Shown: positions 8,589 through 15,380, numbered from the stretch's first letter. The stretch is 64,000 nucleotides of DNA from Deltaproteobacteria bacterium (GCA_013286585.1 JABDFK010000002.1:1-64000), one strand, 5' to 3'. The notes: generated from the letters alone by a model not told the origin. Made by a program: numbers and translations.

Positions 8589-8617
8589 AATGTAATAAAC
8601 ACCAGAAGTTAAGTCAA
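8589..8617 (-). promoter_or_regulatory. Element-supplied promoter for tRNA-Leu
   Basis: On the minus strand TTGACT (8612-8617) and TACATT (8589-8594) are separated by exactly 17 bases. Transcription would start near 8582, about 15 bases before the mature tRNA 5' end at 8567. The sequence is inside the ICE, so integration would replace the host promoter of this tRNA with an element promoter. Confidence 0.65.
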
Positions 8618-8668
8618 CAGTTCTAATTACCGTGGATTCCCCTTAGTTACCGCCGATTTCTATGCTGT

Positions 8669-8686
8669 TGGCACACCAGTGGCACA
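8669..8686 (+). repeat. Subterminal repeat, left copy (possible integrase arm site)
   Basis: TGGCACACCAGTGGCACA here matches 32914-32931 at 17 of 18 positions. Each copy is a tandem pair of TGGCAC boxes 11 bases apart, lying 98 bp (left) or 90 bp (right) inside the terminal repeats. A third TGGCAC is at 8696-8701. Placement fits arm-type binding sites of a tyrosine integrase or excisionase. A chance resemblance to a sigma-54 promoter (GG-N10-GC) is also noted. Confidence 0.6.
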
Positions 8687-8759
8687 CAAATCTGGTGGCA
8701 CATCAACATAGAAAAAAAGTCCTGTTCTTTTCTGAAAGCAAACTAACTAAGGAGGAATC

Positions 8760-8933
8760 ATGGGTTTCATCAGCAAGTTATTATATTTCGTCATTTGGAT
8801 TGCGCTTGGCGTTGGTTTTGGAGAGTCCCTTGTGGACTTAACTAATTCCATCAGAGGAGCCGCAATCCACGCCCACCAAAGAGGGCCACTTAGCTACAAG
8901 CTCTTTACTGAGCAATTAACCGGTCAAAAATAA
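8760..8933 (+). CDS. Small membrane protein (57 aa) at the ICE left end
   Basis: An ATG at 8760 preceded by AAGGAGG opens a 57-residue frame. It has one hydrophobic helix at about residues 5-20 (LLYFVIWIALGVGF) and an amphipathic tail with His and Arg residues ending in TEQLTGQK. A strong terminator follows at 8966, so it is a self-contained transcription unit. No family is recognised. Its position next to attL and its size would suit an exclusion or regulatory peptide, which is only a guess. Confidence 0.7.
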   Translation: MGFISKLLYFVIWIALGVGFGESLVDLTNSIRGAAIHAHQRGPLSYKLFTEQLTGQK

Positions 8934-8965
8934 TCCTTAATAAAAAAATTAAGGCTCAACTTTTA

Positions 8966-8994
8966 AAACCCGAGGCAACCCCTCGGGTTTTTTT
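8966..8994 (+). terminator. Rho-independent terminator after the 57-aa gene
   Basis: The stem CCCGAGG/CCTCGGG (8969-8975 with 8981-8987) encloses a five-base loop and is followed by seven T residues. It insulates the small left-end gene from the serine recombinase. Confidence 0.9.
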
Positions 8995-9011
8995 ATTGTC
9001 AGGAGGATAAA

Positions 9012-9713
9012 ATGAATGAAAAACGTATAGCTTGTTACGCCCGTGTTAGCACGGCCGATCAAGCCACAGGGATGGAATCACAAGTAAGAGTCCTAAAGCA
9101 ATATTGCGAGCAAAATCAAATCACCGACGTAGAGTTTTTCACAGATGAAGGAATCAGTGGAACGAAATCGAGTCGCCCTGCGCTCGATAGGATGATGGCC
9201 GCTGTCGACAATGACGAAGTTTCCTCTGTTGTTGTTTACTCATTTTCACGTTTTGCAAGAAGCACAACTCACCTTTTAAATGCTCTTCAAGTTTTCAAAA
9301 AGAAAGGTGTTCATTTCGTAAGTCTTACTGAGAAAATCGACACCAATAGTGCTGTCGGCGTTGCCATTTTTTCGATTCTGGCCTCGATTTCTCAACTCGA
9401 ACGTGACCTAATCGCTGACCGAGTGAAAATTGGTCTCGCAAATGCTCGCGCAAAGGGTAAACTCATCGGTAGAAAGAAGATGAGGGATTCAGATTTAATC
9501 CGAAAACTTTTAAAATCTGGATTAACCTACAGAGCCATTTCTATCATCGCAAAATGTTCTCATGGTTCTGTTCATCAAGAGAAATTATCAATGAAACGAG
9601 AGGAAGAAGCTCAGAAAAAGCTTCTTGAATCGCAAGCTCAGGAAGAGAAAAAAATTCAAGAGGTTACGGTGGTTTTCCCAGATATTTCCAAAGGCGAACC
9701 ATTGAAAGCCTAG
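9012..9713 (+). CDS. Serine recombinase of the resolvase/invertase family
   Basis: The 233-residue protein has the N-terminal catalytic domain with nucleophile serine in YARVSTADQ (residue 13 or so), the arginine-rich FSRFARS segment and the QLERDLIADRVKIGL helix that forms the dimer/E-helix. A short helix-turn-helix follows (LLKSGLTYRAISIIAKC), and then a charged coiled tail of about 45 residues rather than the long domain of large serine integrases. The ATG has AGGAGG at ideal spacing. It probably resolves or inverts DNA within the element; integration is better assigned to the tyrosine integrase at the other end. Confidence 0.9.
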   Translation: MNEKRIACYARVSTADQATGMESQVRVLKQYCEQNQITDVEFFTDEGISGTKSSRPALDRMMAAVDNDEVSSVVVYSFSRFARSTTHLLNALQVFKKKGVHFVSLTEKIDTNSAVGVAIFSILASISQLERDLIADRVKIGLANARAKGKLIGRKKMRDSDLIRKLLKSGLTYRAISIIAKCSHGSVHQEKLSMKREEEAQKKLLESQAQEEKKIQEVTVVFPDISKGEPLKA

Positions 9714-9724
9714 AGTCTTACTTT

Positions 9725-9758
9725 AAGCGAATCTCCATTCGGAGGTTCGCTTTTTTTT
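9725..9758 (+). terminator. Rho-independent terminator after the serine recombinase
   Basis: AAGCGAA-T-CTCC pairs with GGAG-G-TTCGCTT around an ATTC loop, followed by a run of eight T residues. Confidence 0.9.
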
Positions 9759-9843
9759 GCCTTTTTTAGTCATCAAAGGGGGTTAAAGTTCAATCTAATC
9801 GCTAAAGCGAGTCTTCAAGAAAAAGCTCTAACTATATGAAATG

Positions 9844-9873
9844 AAAAAGGCCAGCAAGTTCAGTGCTGGCCTT
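9844..9873 (-). terminator. Rho-independent terminator for the minus-strand secreted-protein gene
   Basis: Read on the minus strand, AAGGCCAGCA and TGCTGGCCTT form a ten-base stem with a seven-base loop, followed by TTTTT. It lies 25 bases beyond the stop of the gene at 9899-10327. Confidence 0.85.
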
Positions 9874-9898
9874 GGTAAAAGATCCTAGGTTTAGATCA

Positions 9899-10327
9899 CT
9901 ATATTCCGTGTTCATTTTGTTGGATATCACAAGAAAATACTGGGGATTGTGGATCGTCTACAAATTGCTCGGCACAAGAAATTGAATCAATATTTAAATT
10001 ACCAAACCCGTCTCTCTCTATGAATGCTACACCAATACTTTTTAAAACATTCAAAAGTTCCGTCGGATGACGTTCAGAACTTGCCGCACTATTCTGGCAG
10101 TAGACAGAGGATGAATCCCAAGTACATCTTAGATCTTTTCTCTGATTGATAAGCGAATTTCCTGGAGCACCGGGGTCGATATCGATTCGACCATTTGTGG
10201 CAGTCGTAGCGCCACCTAAAGCATTAAAAATTGATAGAGCTTTTCCACCAGTTAAAGAAAAGGTGTCGGCTTGAGCTGAAGTTGTAAAGGATGCGACAGC
10301 TATAAATACAAGAATAAGTGTTTTCAT
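9899..10327 (-). CDS. Secreted protein of unknown function (142 aa)
   Basis: A clear signal peptide (MKTLILVFIAVASFTTSAQA, with an A-Q-A cleavage site) precedes a small domain with four cysteines (RCTWDSSSVYCQ and ISCAEQF...FSCDIQ), suggesting two disulfides outside the cytoplasm. AGGAG precedes the ATG and a terminator follows, so it is a single-gene unit. No family is recognised. It is ICE cargo, or possibly involved in mating-surface interactions. Confidence 0.75.
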   Translation of the reverse strand: MKTLILVFIAVASFTTSAQADTFSLTGGKALSIFNALGGATTATNGRIDIDPGAPGNSLINQRKDLRCTWDSSSVYCQNSAASSERHPTELLNVLKSIGVAFIERDGFGNLNIDSISCAEQFVDDPQSPVFSCDIQQNEHGI

Positions 10328-10684
10328 TAAAGCTCCTAATGTCTATCTAAAATCTCCATAATTTCCTCAGTGAGAATACCAAACAAACAAAAATTTTGCC
10401 TCTGTCAGGTTCCTGTACAGTTAAATTTTCACAGTCGGAGCAGGCCAAGTTGCAGTTTAAACCAAATCTCCAACAGCCACCCTGCGGCCATCAGGCCACT
10501 GGCCTCTAATATATAGAAGCTGAGGGCTCATGCTACAGAAAGCACTTTAAAGCGTCAGGCCGCTACCGCTGAGGTTAGACCCTTCTTAGCCAGAAAAGCT
10601 TCCAGTTAGACCTTGTAATGTCTTTAAACTCGCTTAAATGACATTAAACCCTGAATACACCATGCCTTATGACTTTCTTCATAA
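10328..10684. other. Non-coding stretch upstream of the ECF sigma gene
   Basis: I see no convincing gene in this stretch of over 350 bases. It contains GC-rich short repeats around 10480-10515 (GGCCATCAGGCCACTGGCC), which could fold, and the 5' flank of the minus-strand secreted-protein gene. The ECF-type promoter begins at 10685. Confidence 0.5.
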
Positions 10685-10715
10685 GTTGTCACAAACTAAG
10701 ATGAATCAACGTATT
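10685..10715 (+). promoter_or_regulatory. ECF-type promoter of the sigma factor gene (autoregulation)
   Basis: The -35-like GTTGTCACAAA (10685-10695) and the -10-like CGTATT (10710-10715) are separated by 14 bases. The same two boxes with the same spacing occur at 11826-11856, ahead of the gene that follows the sigma/anti-sigma pair. The pattern matches the TGTCACA / CGT type recognised by many ECF sigma factors. Confidence 0.75.
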
Positions 10716-10732
10716 ACCCATAGAGGCAATTG

Positions 10733-11269
10733 ATGGTTTTTGATGAAAGCTCAACTGACGAGGTGCTTATGGAAGCATATCAAAAGGGTGCAGAAAATGC
10801 CTTTGATATTCTTTTTCGTAGGCATTCTTCACGCGTTTATGGCTTTTTGGCCAATCGGCTAAAAGACCGTTCTCAAGCAGATGACGTTTTTCAAGCTGCA
10901 TTTCTAAAGCTTCATCAATCACGCAGCCATTATGATCCGGCTTTCCCCTTTTTGCCTTGGCTCTTTACGATTTGTAAAAGCGTACTGATTGACCACGTAA
11001 GAAAGAAACAACGGATTCGCGAAGATAATAACGAATACGCGATTGCTGCGTCCGTCGATCAGCAAACTGAAGATATCAATGCGCCCGAAATTGAACTTGA
11101 TGTTTTGTCGATACAGCAGAGAGCCGTTATTGATCTTAGGTATAAAAAAGATCTCTCGTTTGAAAAAATAGCACTGAGACTACAAACTTCTCCTTCAAAC
11201 GTGCGACAAATTATCAGTCGAGGAATTAAAAAGCTTCGCCATATCTCAGCAAAAAAGGAGACTAAATAA
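10733..11269 (+). CDS. ECF-type RNA polymerase sigma factor
   Basis: The 178-residue protein has region 2 (ENAFDILFRRHSSRVYGFL, DRSQADDVFQAAFLKLH, PWLFTICKSVLIDHVRKK) and region 4 (LSIQQRAVIDLRYKKDLSFE followed by QTSPSNVRQIISRGIKKL), with no region 3. The ATG at 10733 is preferred because AGAGG lies six bases upstream; a TTG three bases earlier is less likely. The anti-sigma gene starts at its stop codon. The promoter at 10685 has the same boxes as the one at 11826, so the factor probably controls its own operon and the metal-handling genes downstream. Confidence 0.92.
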   Translation: MVFDESSTDEVLMEAYQKGAENAFDILFRRHSSRVYGFLANRLKDRSQADDVFQAAFLKLHQSRSHYDPAFPFLPWLFTICKSVLIDHVRKKQRIREDNNEYAIAASVDQQTEDINAPEIELDVLSIQQRAVIDLRYKKDLSFEKIALRLQTSPSNVRQIISRGIKKLRHISAKKETK

Positions 11270-11820
11270 TGACAATTCAATATAAAAATCTCACCGAAGA
11301 ATTTAACGAATTCCTTTCTGCTCCTGAAGTCAAACCCCCTTCGGATATAAGCGAATCTATTTTATTACGAGTTCATCAAGAATTAAATCCACCTCAGGAA
11401 AAAGTATTTTTAAAAATGCTTGGCATTCATGCGGTTGTCAGTGTTTTTTCTCTTTCACTTTGTTCGCAGTTTGGATTTCAAATTTTTCAAATCTTTGATG
11501 CCATGAGCACATTTATGTCAGTTGTTGGTCATACATATTGTATGGTGCTATGCGGAGCCCTTTATATTGGTTTGAGCGCACTTATTTTCAGTTTTGTAAT
11601 GACTCCTGAGGAAATTAAAATCATTCGTCAGCATAAACTTTTACAATTGACTCTTTTAAGTGGTCTCTCACTTGGATTTTTTCTCTGCACAGGGGCAGAA
11701 GTCTTACTCTTACCTTCGGTACTTTGGATTACAGGGTCACTTCTCGGTGGTATCTTTAGCTTAGAACTCGGTTGGTTCCTGCGTTCAAAAATAAGACAGA
11801 AGTTAATTTTCGGTCTTTAA
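11269..11820 (+). CDS. Membrane-embedded anti-sigma factor candidate
   Basis: This 183-residue protein starts on the stop codon of the sigma gene, which implies translational coupling. A cytoplasmic N-terminus of about 45 residues precedes four hydrophobic helices (about 50-70, 84-112, 127-142, 146-165). Cysteines inside the membrane region (HTYCMVLCGALY and FFLCTGAE) could sense metal or redox state. Function is inferred from position, from the N-terminal cytosolic tail (typical for sigma binding) and from the cargo it would control. Confidence 0.7.
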   Translation: MTIQYKNLTEEFNEFLSAPEVKPPSDISESILLRVHQELNPPQEKVFLKMLGIHAVVSVFSLSLCSQFGFQIFQIFDAMSTFMSVVGHTYCMVLCGALYIGLSALIFSFVMTPEEIKIIRQHKLLQLTLLSGLSLGFFLCTGAEVLLLPSVLWITGSLLGGIFSLELGWFLRSKIRQKLIFGL

Positions 11821-11825
11821 AATAA

Positions 11826-11856
11826 GTTGTCACAAATCCCAGATCAAAAGCGTATT
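11826..11856 (+). promoter_or_regulatory. ECF-type promoter of the metal-handling genes
   Basis: GTTGTCACAAA (11826-11836), 14 bases, then CGTATT (11851-11856): the same boxes and spacing as the promoter ahead of the sigma gene. It sits six bases after the anti-sigma stop and would drive 11882-13165. Confidence 0.75.
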
Positions 11857-11881
11857 TACTTTTAAGAAGGGAATTTCATTC

Positions 11882-12514
11882 GTGCAAAAACTCATATTTT
11901 TCTTAATATCACCATTCCTTCTTGCGCCAGCAGCATTCTCGCATCCGGTTGCTTATCAAGGCGCTCTTGGTGTCATGACTTGGAATCAATCCTTTATGAC
12001 CGATGATTGGATAACGTATAGCTTTCGCCCTGATGCTGCTGTTGCGGCAAGACACATGCGCTTTGATATGCCTGAGGGTCGAATGCAGTTCTACGCTCCT
12101 CAACTTGATTATCTCGTAAAGCGTTGGAATGGAACTTACTATCAATCAAACATTTATGTATATGGTGCATACGGAACAGCGACCTTTCAAAACCAAAATG
12201 GAGGCGCAGGACTTGGTGGCATCGAAGCTGATTCTGAAAGCCGAAAATATTTTATCTCAGGTAAGTATGAAAAAATGTGGGCCAATCTTGGACCTGATTT
12301 TTATCATGCTGAATTCAGGCTGGGTGCTGCTCCTTATGAAGCAGAGTTCAATGAGATCGCAAGCTGGTTTATGATTCAGTACCAATATCATCCGATGCTT
12401 CTAAAAAAAGAAGCGATTACACCTCTTATTCGACTCTTTTACAAAAGCGTTTTATTTGAAACAGGCGTTAGCACTGATGGTGATTGGATGCTGAACTTCA
12501 TGTTTCATTTTTAA
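11882..12514 (+). CDS. Predicted outer-membrane/periplasmic protein of the metal module
   Basis: The 210-residue protein has a signal peptide (FFLISPFLLAPAAFSHP) and a body of alternating aromatic and polar residues ending in LNFMFHF. Alternation and the terminal phenylalanine suggest a small outer-membrane beta-barrel. It starts with GTG 11 bases after AGAAGG. It is the first gene behind the ECF promoter and is followed by MerP- and MerT-like genes, so it may form an outer-membrane entry or exit for metal ions. No family name can be assigned. Confidence 0.65.
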   Translation: MQKLIFFLISPFLLAPAAFSHPVAYQGALGVMTWNQSFMTDDWITYSFRPDAAVAARHMRFDMPEGRMQFYAPQLDYLVKRWNGTYYQSNIYVYGAYGTATFQNQNGGAGLGGIEADSESRKYFISGKYEKMWANLGPDFYHAEFRLGAAPYEAEFNEIASWFMIQYQYHPMLLKKEAITPLIRLFYKSVLFETGVSTDGDWMLNFMFHF

Positions 12515-12527
12515 AGAAAGGAATTTT

Positions 12528-12803
12528 ATGAAAAAATTAACAGCATTTCTACTTATGGCTTTTATGGCTACGCCTATATTTGCTAAAGATATAAAGGTCA
12601 CTGTCAAAGGCATGGTCTGCGGATTTTGCGCTCAAGGGATTACAAAAAAATTCAAAGCTCAACCAGAAATCGAATCCATTGATGTGAGCTTGGAGAAAAA
12701 AACAGTTTCTATTAAAACCAAAAATCAGCAGGATATTTCGGATCAAGCCATCACCCAAATTCTCACTGAGTCAGGCTATAATGTAGAAAAAATTGAGCGC
12801 TAA
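12528..12803 (+). CDS. Periplasmic heavy-metal-binding protein (MerP-like)
   Basis: The 91-residue protein has a signal peptide (MKKLTAFLLMAFMATPIFAK) and one heavy-metal-associated domain with the metal site GMVCGFC (Cys31, Cys34) in the usual loop, then the beta-alpha-beta pattern of MerP/CopZ-type proteins. It would hand a soft metal ion such as Hg(II) or Cu(I) to the membrane transporter encoded next. The Shine-Dalgarno AAAGGA precedes the ATG, and the gene lies 13 bases after the outer-membrane gene. No mercuric reductase is present in the window, so mercury detoxification is not proven. Confidence 0.88.
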   Translation: MKKLTAFLLMAFMATPIFAKDIKVTVKGMVCGFCAQGITKKFKAQPEIESIDVSLEKKTVSIKTKNQQDISDQAITQILTESGYNVEKIER

Positions 12804-12805
12804 AT

Positions 12806-13165
12806 ATGGAAACGAATAAAGTGGTTTCATTTTTGAGTCTCTTTACTTCGGTAGGAACTCTTCTCTGTTGTGCTTTGCCAGCATTGCTTGTGAGCCTAGG
12901 TCTTGGAGCGGTTATGGCGGGCCTAGCTTCCAATGTTCCAGGACTTGTTTGGGTGTCTGAACACAAAATTGGTGTCTTTCTCTCAGCAGGAATTTTACTT
13001 TTTCTAAACGGCATTTTTTTATGGGCTAGTCGAAATGCTCCGTGTCCCATAGATCCTAAATTACGGGATGCCTGCCTCTCGGGACGCCGATTCAGTAGGA
13101 ATATTTATATTTTCAGTCTTGCTGTATTCGCTACTGGATTTACTTTTGCTTATATTATTCGATGA
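12806..13165 (+). CDS. MerT-like membrane metal transporter
   Basis: The 119-residue protein has three hydrophobic segments and the MerT hallmarks: a vicinal cysteine pair in helix 1 (LLCCALPALL, Cys21-Cys22) and a second pair on the loop after helix 2 (APCPIDPKLRDAC, Cys80 and Cys90). In MerT these pass Hg(II) from periplasmic MerP to the cytoplasm. It starts two bases after the merP-like gene ends. Without a MerA reductase the direction or fate of the metal is unclear. Confidence 0.85.
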   Translation: METNKVVSFLSLFTSVGTLLCCALPALLVSLGLGAVMAGLASNVPGLVWVSEHKIGVFLSAGILLFLNGIFLWASRNAPCPIDPKLRDACLSGRRFSRNIYIFSLAVFATGFTFAYIIR

Positions 13166-13168
13166 AAA

Positions 13169-13951
13169 TTATTCTCTAGAAGCTACCTCTAAAGATTCAA
13201 AGCTATAATCTACAAGCTCAATTTTAAATTCACTTTTATGTCGACGAGCTATTTTAAGTTTTGTCTTGAGATGCGGAGCAAAATCTTCAATCAATAATTT
13301 CAGTTTTGATAAATTCCTTTTATTTTCGGTAGCGAGTGCGTTTAATCCAAGACATATGCCTGTCATGGATTCTAGTAAAAAATACTTTCTTTCAGCCGTG
13401 CCTATAGCTCGAACTTCTTCTTCATAAGACCAACCGTGATATTTATGTTGAAAATACCACTCCACGCTATATTTTTTGAAAATACTCATGCTTGGGGGAT
13501 CTTTTACATACTCGACATCAACCCACTGAATGTCCTTCCCAATTTCCTGTTTATCGAACTCAATACAAAATCCACTGTGTGACTTCGTGTAATGGGACCA
13601 CATCAGTAATATGTCTGGAGATTTACTGAAACAGGTAACTCTTATTTTTTCAAGAGATCTACGCATGTTTTGATAGGCAAATTCTGTGTTTAATTCAACA
13701 TAGAATCGACGTAACCCTTTCTCATCCGCGCAGGCATCTAACTCATTTTGAAATTCGCTAGATGAATTCCATCCTCGAATAATCTCTTTCTTTTCTTCAA
13801 AACTTCCTTCTGTCGTTACATTAAAAAAGCACTCATGAGGATCATTAAAATGTTCAAACGAATCAAAATATAATCCGTGTAGATTTATTGGAAATGTCCA
13901 ATGCTCTTCGGGATCAAATCTGTAATATTTGTAAAGTTTCTCTGATTTCAT
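13169..13951 (-). CDS. DUF2971 family protein
   Basis: The 260-residue soluble protein shows DUF2971 hallmarks: an N-terminal LYKYYRF, YFDSFEHFNDPHECFF, and MWSHYTKSHSGFCIEFD near the middle. The biochemical role of the family is unknown; members are scattered in mobile islands. The ATG at 13951 is chosen because AGAAGG lies upstream at a workable distance. It is convergent with the MerT-like gene three bases away and is probably cargo, possibly defence-related, though nothing in the sequence proves that. Confidence 0.8.
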   Translation of the reverse strand: MKSEKLYKYYRFDPEEHWTFPINLHGLYFDSFEHFNDPHECFFNVTTEGSFEEKKEIIRGWNSSSEFQNELDACADEKGLRRFYVELNTEFAYQNMRRSLEKIRVTCFSKSPDILLMWSHYTKSHSGFCIEFDKQEIGKDIQWVDVEYVKDPPSMSIFKKYSVEWYFQHKYHGWSYEEEVRAIGTAERKYFLLESMTGICLGLNALATENKRNLSKLKLLIEDFAPHLKTKLKIARRHKSEFKIELVDYSFESLEVASRE

Positions 13952-14046
13952 AGAAAAATTCCTTCTCATTGAACAATTGAGCAAGGATAGCTATTGGCAA
14001 TAGACTAGTCACATATCTTTTCTGATTGATGCGTGCCAAAGTCGAT

Positions 14047-14235
14047 CTAATCCTCGATTAAATCATTTACACTGACATCAAGAGCTTTTGCCCATTTTTC
14101 CAATGTGGAGAGCTTTGGATCGTAGCCGGGCTTGAATATTTTAGGCAAATTCGATGAAGTCATTCCAACTAACTTTGCGAAACGATATTTCGTCAGGTCT
14201 TTTTCTTTTAAAATTTTAGCTAGACGAATACGTGC
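14047..14235 (-). CDS. XRE-type helix-turn-helix regulator (62 aa)
   Basis: The start is taken at GTG 14235. The 62 residues form a complete Cro/CI-type HTH: ARIRLAKILKEKDLTKYRFA, KLVGMTSSNLPKIFK, LSTLEKWAKALDVSVNDLIED. A longer frame back to 14355 would run across the divergent promoter region and looks non-coding. It faces another HTH gene across about 90 bases containing repeated ATAGCTAT boxes, the arrangement of a phage- or ICE-type switch. Confidence 0.75.
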   Translation of the reverse strand, partial: ARIRLAKILKEKDLTKYRFAKLVGMTSSNLPKIFKPGYDPKLSTLEKWAKALDVSVNDLIED

Positions 14236-14271
14236 CACTGAAATAATTATCAGGGGTACACATCCTTTTGA

Positions 14272-14295
14272 ATAGCTATCTAGTAATATAGCTAT
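14272..14295. promoter_or_regulatory. Candidate operator between divergent XRE genes
   Basis: Two copies of the palindromic octamer ATAGCTAT (14272-14279 and 14288-14295) are spaced by eight bases, so their centres are 16 bases apart. A TATAGT box follows at 14303. The arrangement would suit cooperative binding of one or both XRE repressors. Confidence 0.5.
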
Positions 14296-14328
14296 TTTAT
14301 GGTATAGTCTCAAGCACAAAGAGGAAGA

Positions 14329-14571
14329 ATGGATAGTGTCGTCGAAATTAACCAAAAACTAAGTAAAACTATTCAAACAGCACGCTTTCGCAAAAAGCTG
14401 ACCCTTAAAGCCCTTGAGGAGCTTATTGGCTTACCTTCTACGACAATACAAGCCATAGAGGCCCAGCCTATTCGCGTGCCTCTATGCGATCTTTACAAAC
14501 TAATAACCGCACTAGACATTGGTAGTGAATGCTATTGGTTAATGCCTATAAGAATTAATCTTAAGCTCTAA
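14329..14571 (+). CDS. XRE-type helix-turn-helix regulator (80 aa)
   Basis: GAGGAAGA precedes the ATG. Residues 10-70 form an HTH (TIQTARFRKKLTLKALEELI, GLPSTTIQAIEAQ, VPLCDLYKLITALDI) with the family's helical order. The C-terminus overlaps convergently with the ICMT-like gene by 11 bases. Together with the divergent 62-aa regulator it probably decides between maintenance and transfer states or controls the neighbouring signalling operon. Confidence 0.75.
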   Translation: MDSVVEINQKLSKTIQTARFRKKLTLKALEELIGLPSTTIQAIEAQPIRVPLCDLYKLITALDIGSECYWLMPIRINLKL

Positions 14572-15103
14572 GAATTTTATTCTCTCTGCGGGCTCGCACT
14601 GAATAACCAAGTACAGACATGACAAAAATAAGAATGTTTGCAGGATTCAGTAAAACATTTCCAAGCTCTGATACAACATAACCAGAATACATCGGGTGTT
14701 TAATATATCTATAAACTCCAGATTCACAAACTTGTCCGCGTTTGGCCGGAGCAACTCCTATGCGATCCCCCAGTTCGATTGTCGCCAAAGTAGAAATAAG
14801 AAATCCACCAATACTTAAAAGCGATGCAAACAACATCAAATTATTATTTGTCGTTGTGGCATGAAAATAAAATAATGGCAAAGCGGTCGATACATACGAA
14901 AAAATTCGACGAGACCCTGATTCGCTTGCTTCCGCCATTTTTCTGGTCGCGATATGGTATGCAAAAATCAGATCACGAAAGACCAATAATAGAAAAAATA
15001 AAATGTGAGTTTCATTCCAACGGATCATCGCAGTTACGGCGAAGGCAACCATGATGAAAGCGCCGACCAGCTTGCGCCAGTCGGCTTCTCTCAATTTTTC
15101 CAT
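14561..15103 (-). CDS. Isoprenylcysteine carboxyl methyltransferase (ICMT)-like membrane enzyme
   Basis: The 180-residue protein has about five hydrophobic segments and the ICMT/PEMT C-terminal module: ELGDRIGVAPAKRGQVCESG, then YRYIKHPMYSGY (His136-Pro137), then ARRENKIL, which form the SAM pocket. Eukaryotic relatives methylate the C-terminal carboxylate of prenylated cysteine; bacterial relatives act on various small substrates. It is the last gene of the signalling operon: its ATG is one base after the stop of peptide 1, and AGGAG lies inside the peptide's final codons. I infer that it may modify the secreted peptides, for example at their C-terminus. Confidence 0.8.
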   Translation of the reverse strand: MEKLREADWRKLVGAFIMVAFAVTAMIRWNETHILFFLLLVFRDLIFAYHIATRKMAEASESGSRRIFSYVSTALPLFYFHATTTNNNLMLFASLLSIGGFLISTLATIELGDRIGVAPAKRGQVCESGVYRYIKHPMYSGYVVSELGNVLLNPANILIFVMSVLGYSVRARRENKILRA

Positions 15104-15104
15104 G

Positions 15105-15227
15105 TTAAGCTCCTGGGTGGTCGTTAGCTACCGCTTGAGATAAGACAAAGTGATCGAAAGATCCGATTGCCTGAACAGCGGCACCAATTGCTAACGCAAT
15201 TGCCAAGATTTGAAGATAGCGTTTCAT
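15105..15227 (-). CDS. Pheromone-like precursor peptide 1 (40 aa, ends DHPGA)
   Basis: This short frame has AAGGAG five bases before its ATG. Residues 1-20 (MKRYLQILAIALAIGAAVQA) form a charged start and hydrophobic core; SQAVA ends in an A-V-A signal-peptidase-I type site that would release NDHPGA. The paralogue directly upstream shares MK-YLQ-LAI-LA-AA-Q, an F-x-H at residues 24-26 and the C-terminal HPG. It lies between its paralogue and the ICMT-like gene in one operon. Caution: the CCAGGAG encoding Pro-Gly also serves as ribosome site for the next gene, so part of that conservation may be translational. Confidence 0.85.
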   Translation of the reverse strand: MKRYLQILAIALAIGAAVQAIGSFDHFVLSQAVANDHPGA

Positions 15228-15248
15228 AGTTTCTCCTTAGAAATTTTG

Positions 15249-15380
15249 TTAAACTCCTGGATGTTCGGGGCCAGCGCCGCCAACAGCAAAAGCCATATTT
15301 GAGTGAGTAAATGTCTCAACAACTTGAATAGCTGCTGCGACCGCTAAAACGATTGCCAAAAACTGAAGATATTTCTTCAT
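15249..15380 (-). CDS. Pheromone-like precursor peptide 2 (43 aa, ends EHPGV)
   Basis: The start codon overlaps the stop of the alpha/beta hydrolase gene (ATGA). Residues 1-20 (MKKYLQFLAIVLAVAAAIQV) match peptide 1 position by position with conservative changes. An A-F-A site in NMAFA would release VGGAGPEHPGV; the last residues match peptide 1 as HPG plus a small aliphatic residue. Here the CCAGGAG over Pro-Gly is about 30 bases from the next start, which has its own ribosome site, so protein-level selection for HPG is the better explanation. I infer a secreted peptide signal. Confidence 0.85.
   Translation of the reverse strand: MKKYLQFLAIVLAVAAAIQVVETFTHSNMAFAVGGAGPEHPGV

Noticed and set aside
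8669-8684. Sigma-54 promoter before the 57-aa gene
   Set aside because: GG-N10-GC is present, but the same sequence recurs at the right end beyond the integrase, so a recombination-site role is more likely. The -12 box TGGC also deviates.
9012-9713. Serine recombinase as the ICE integrase
   Set aside because: It is small, lacks the large C-terminal domains of serine integrases, and a complete tyrosine integrase with excisionase sits beside attR at a tRNA target.
12528-13165. A complete mer operon
   Set aside because: Only MerP- and MerT-like genes are present; no merR, merA or merB was found, so mercury resistance cannot be claimed.
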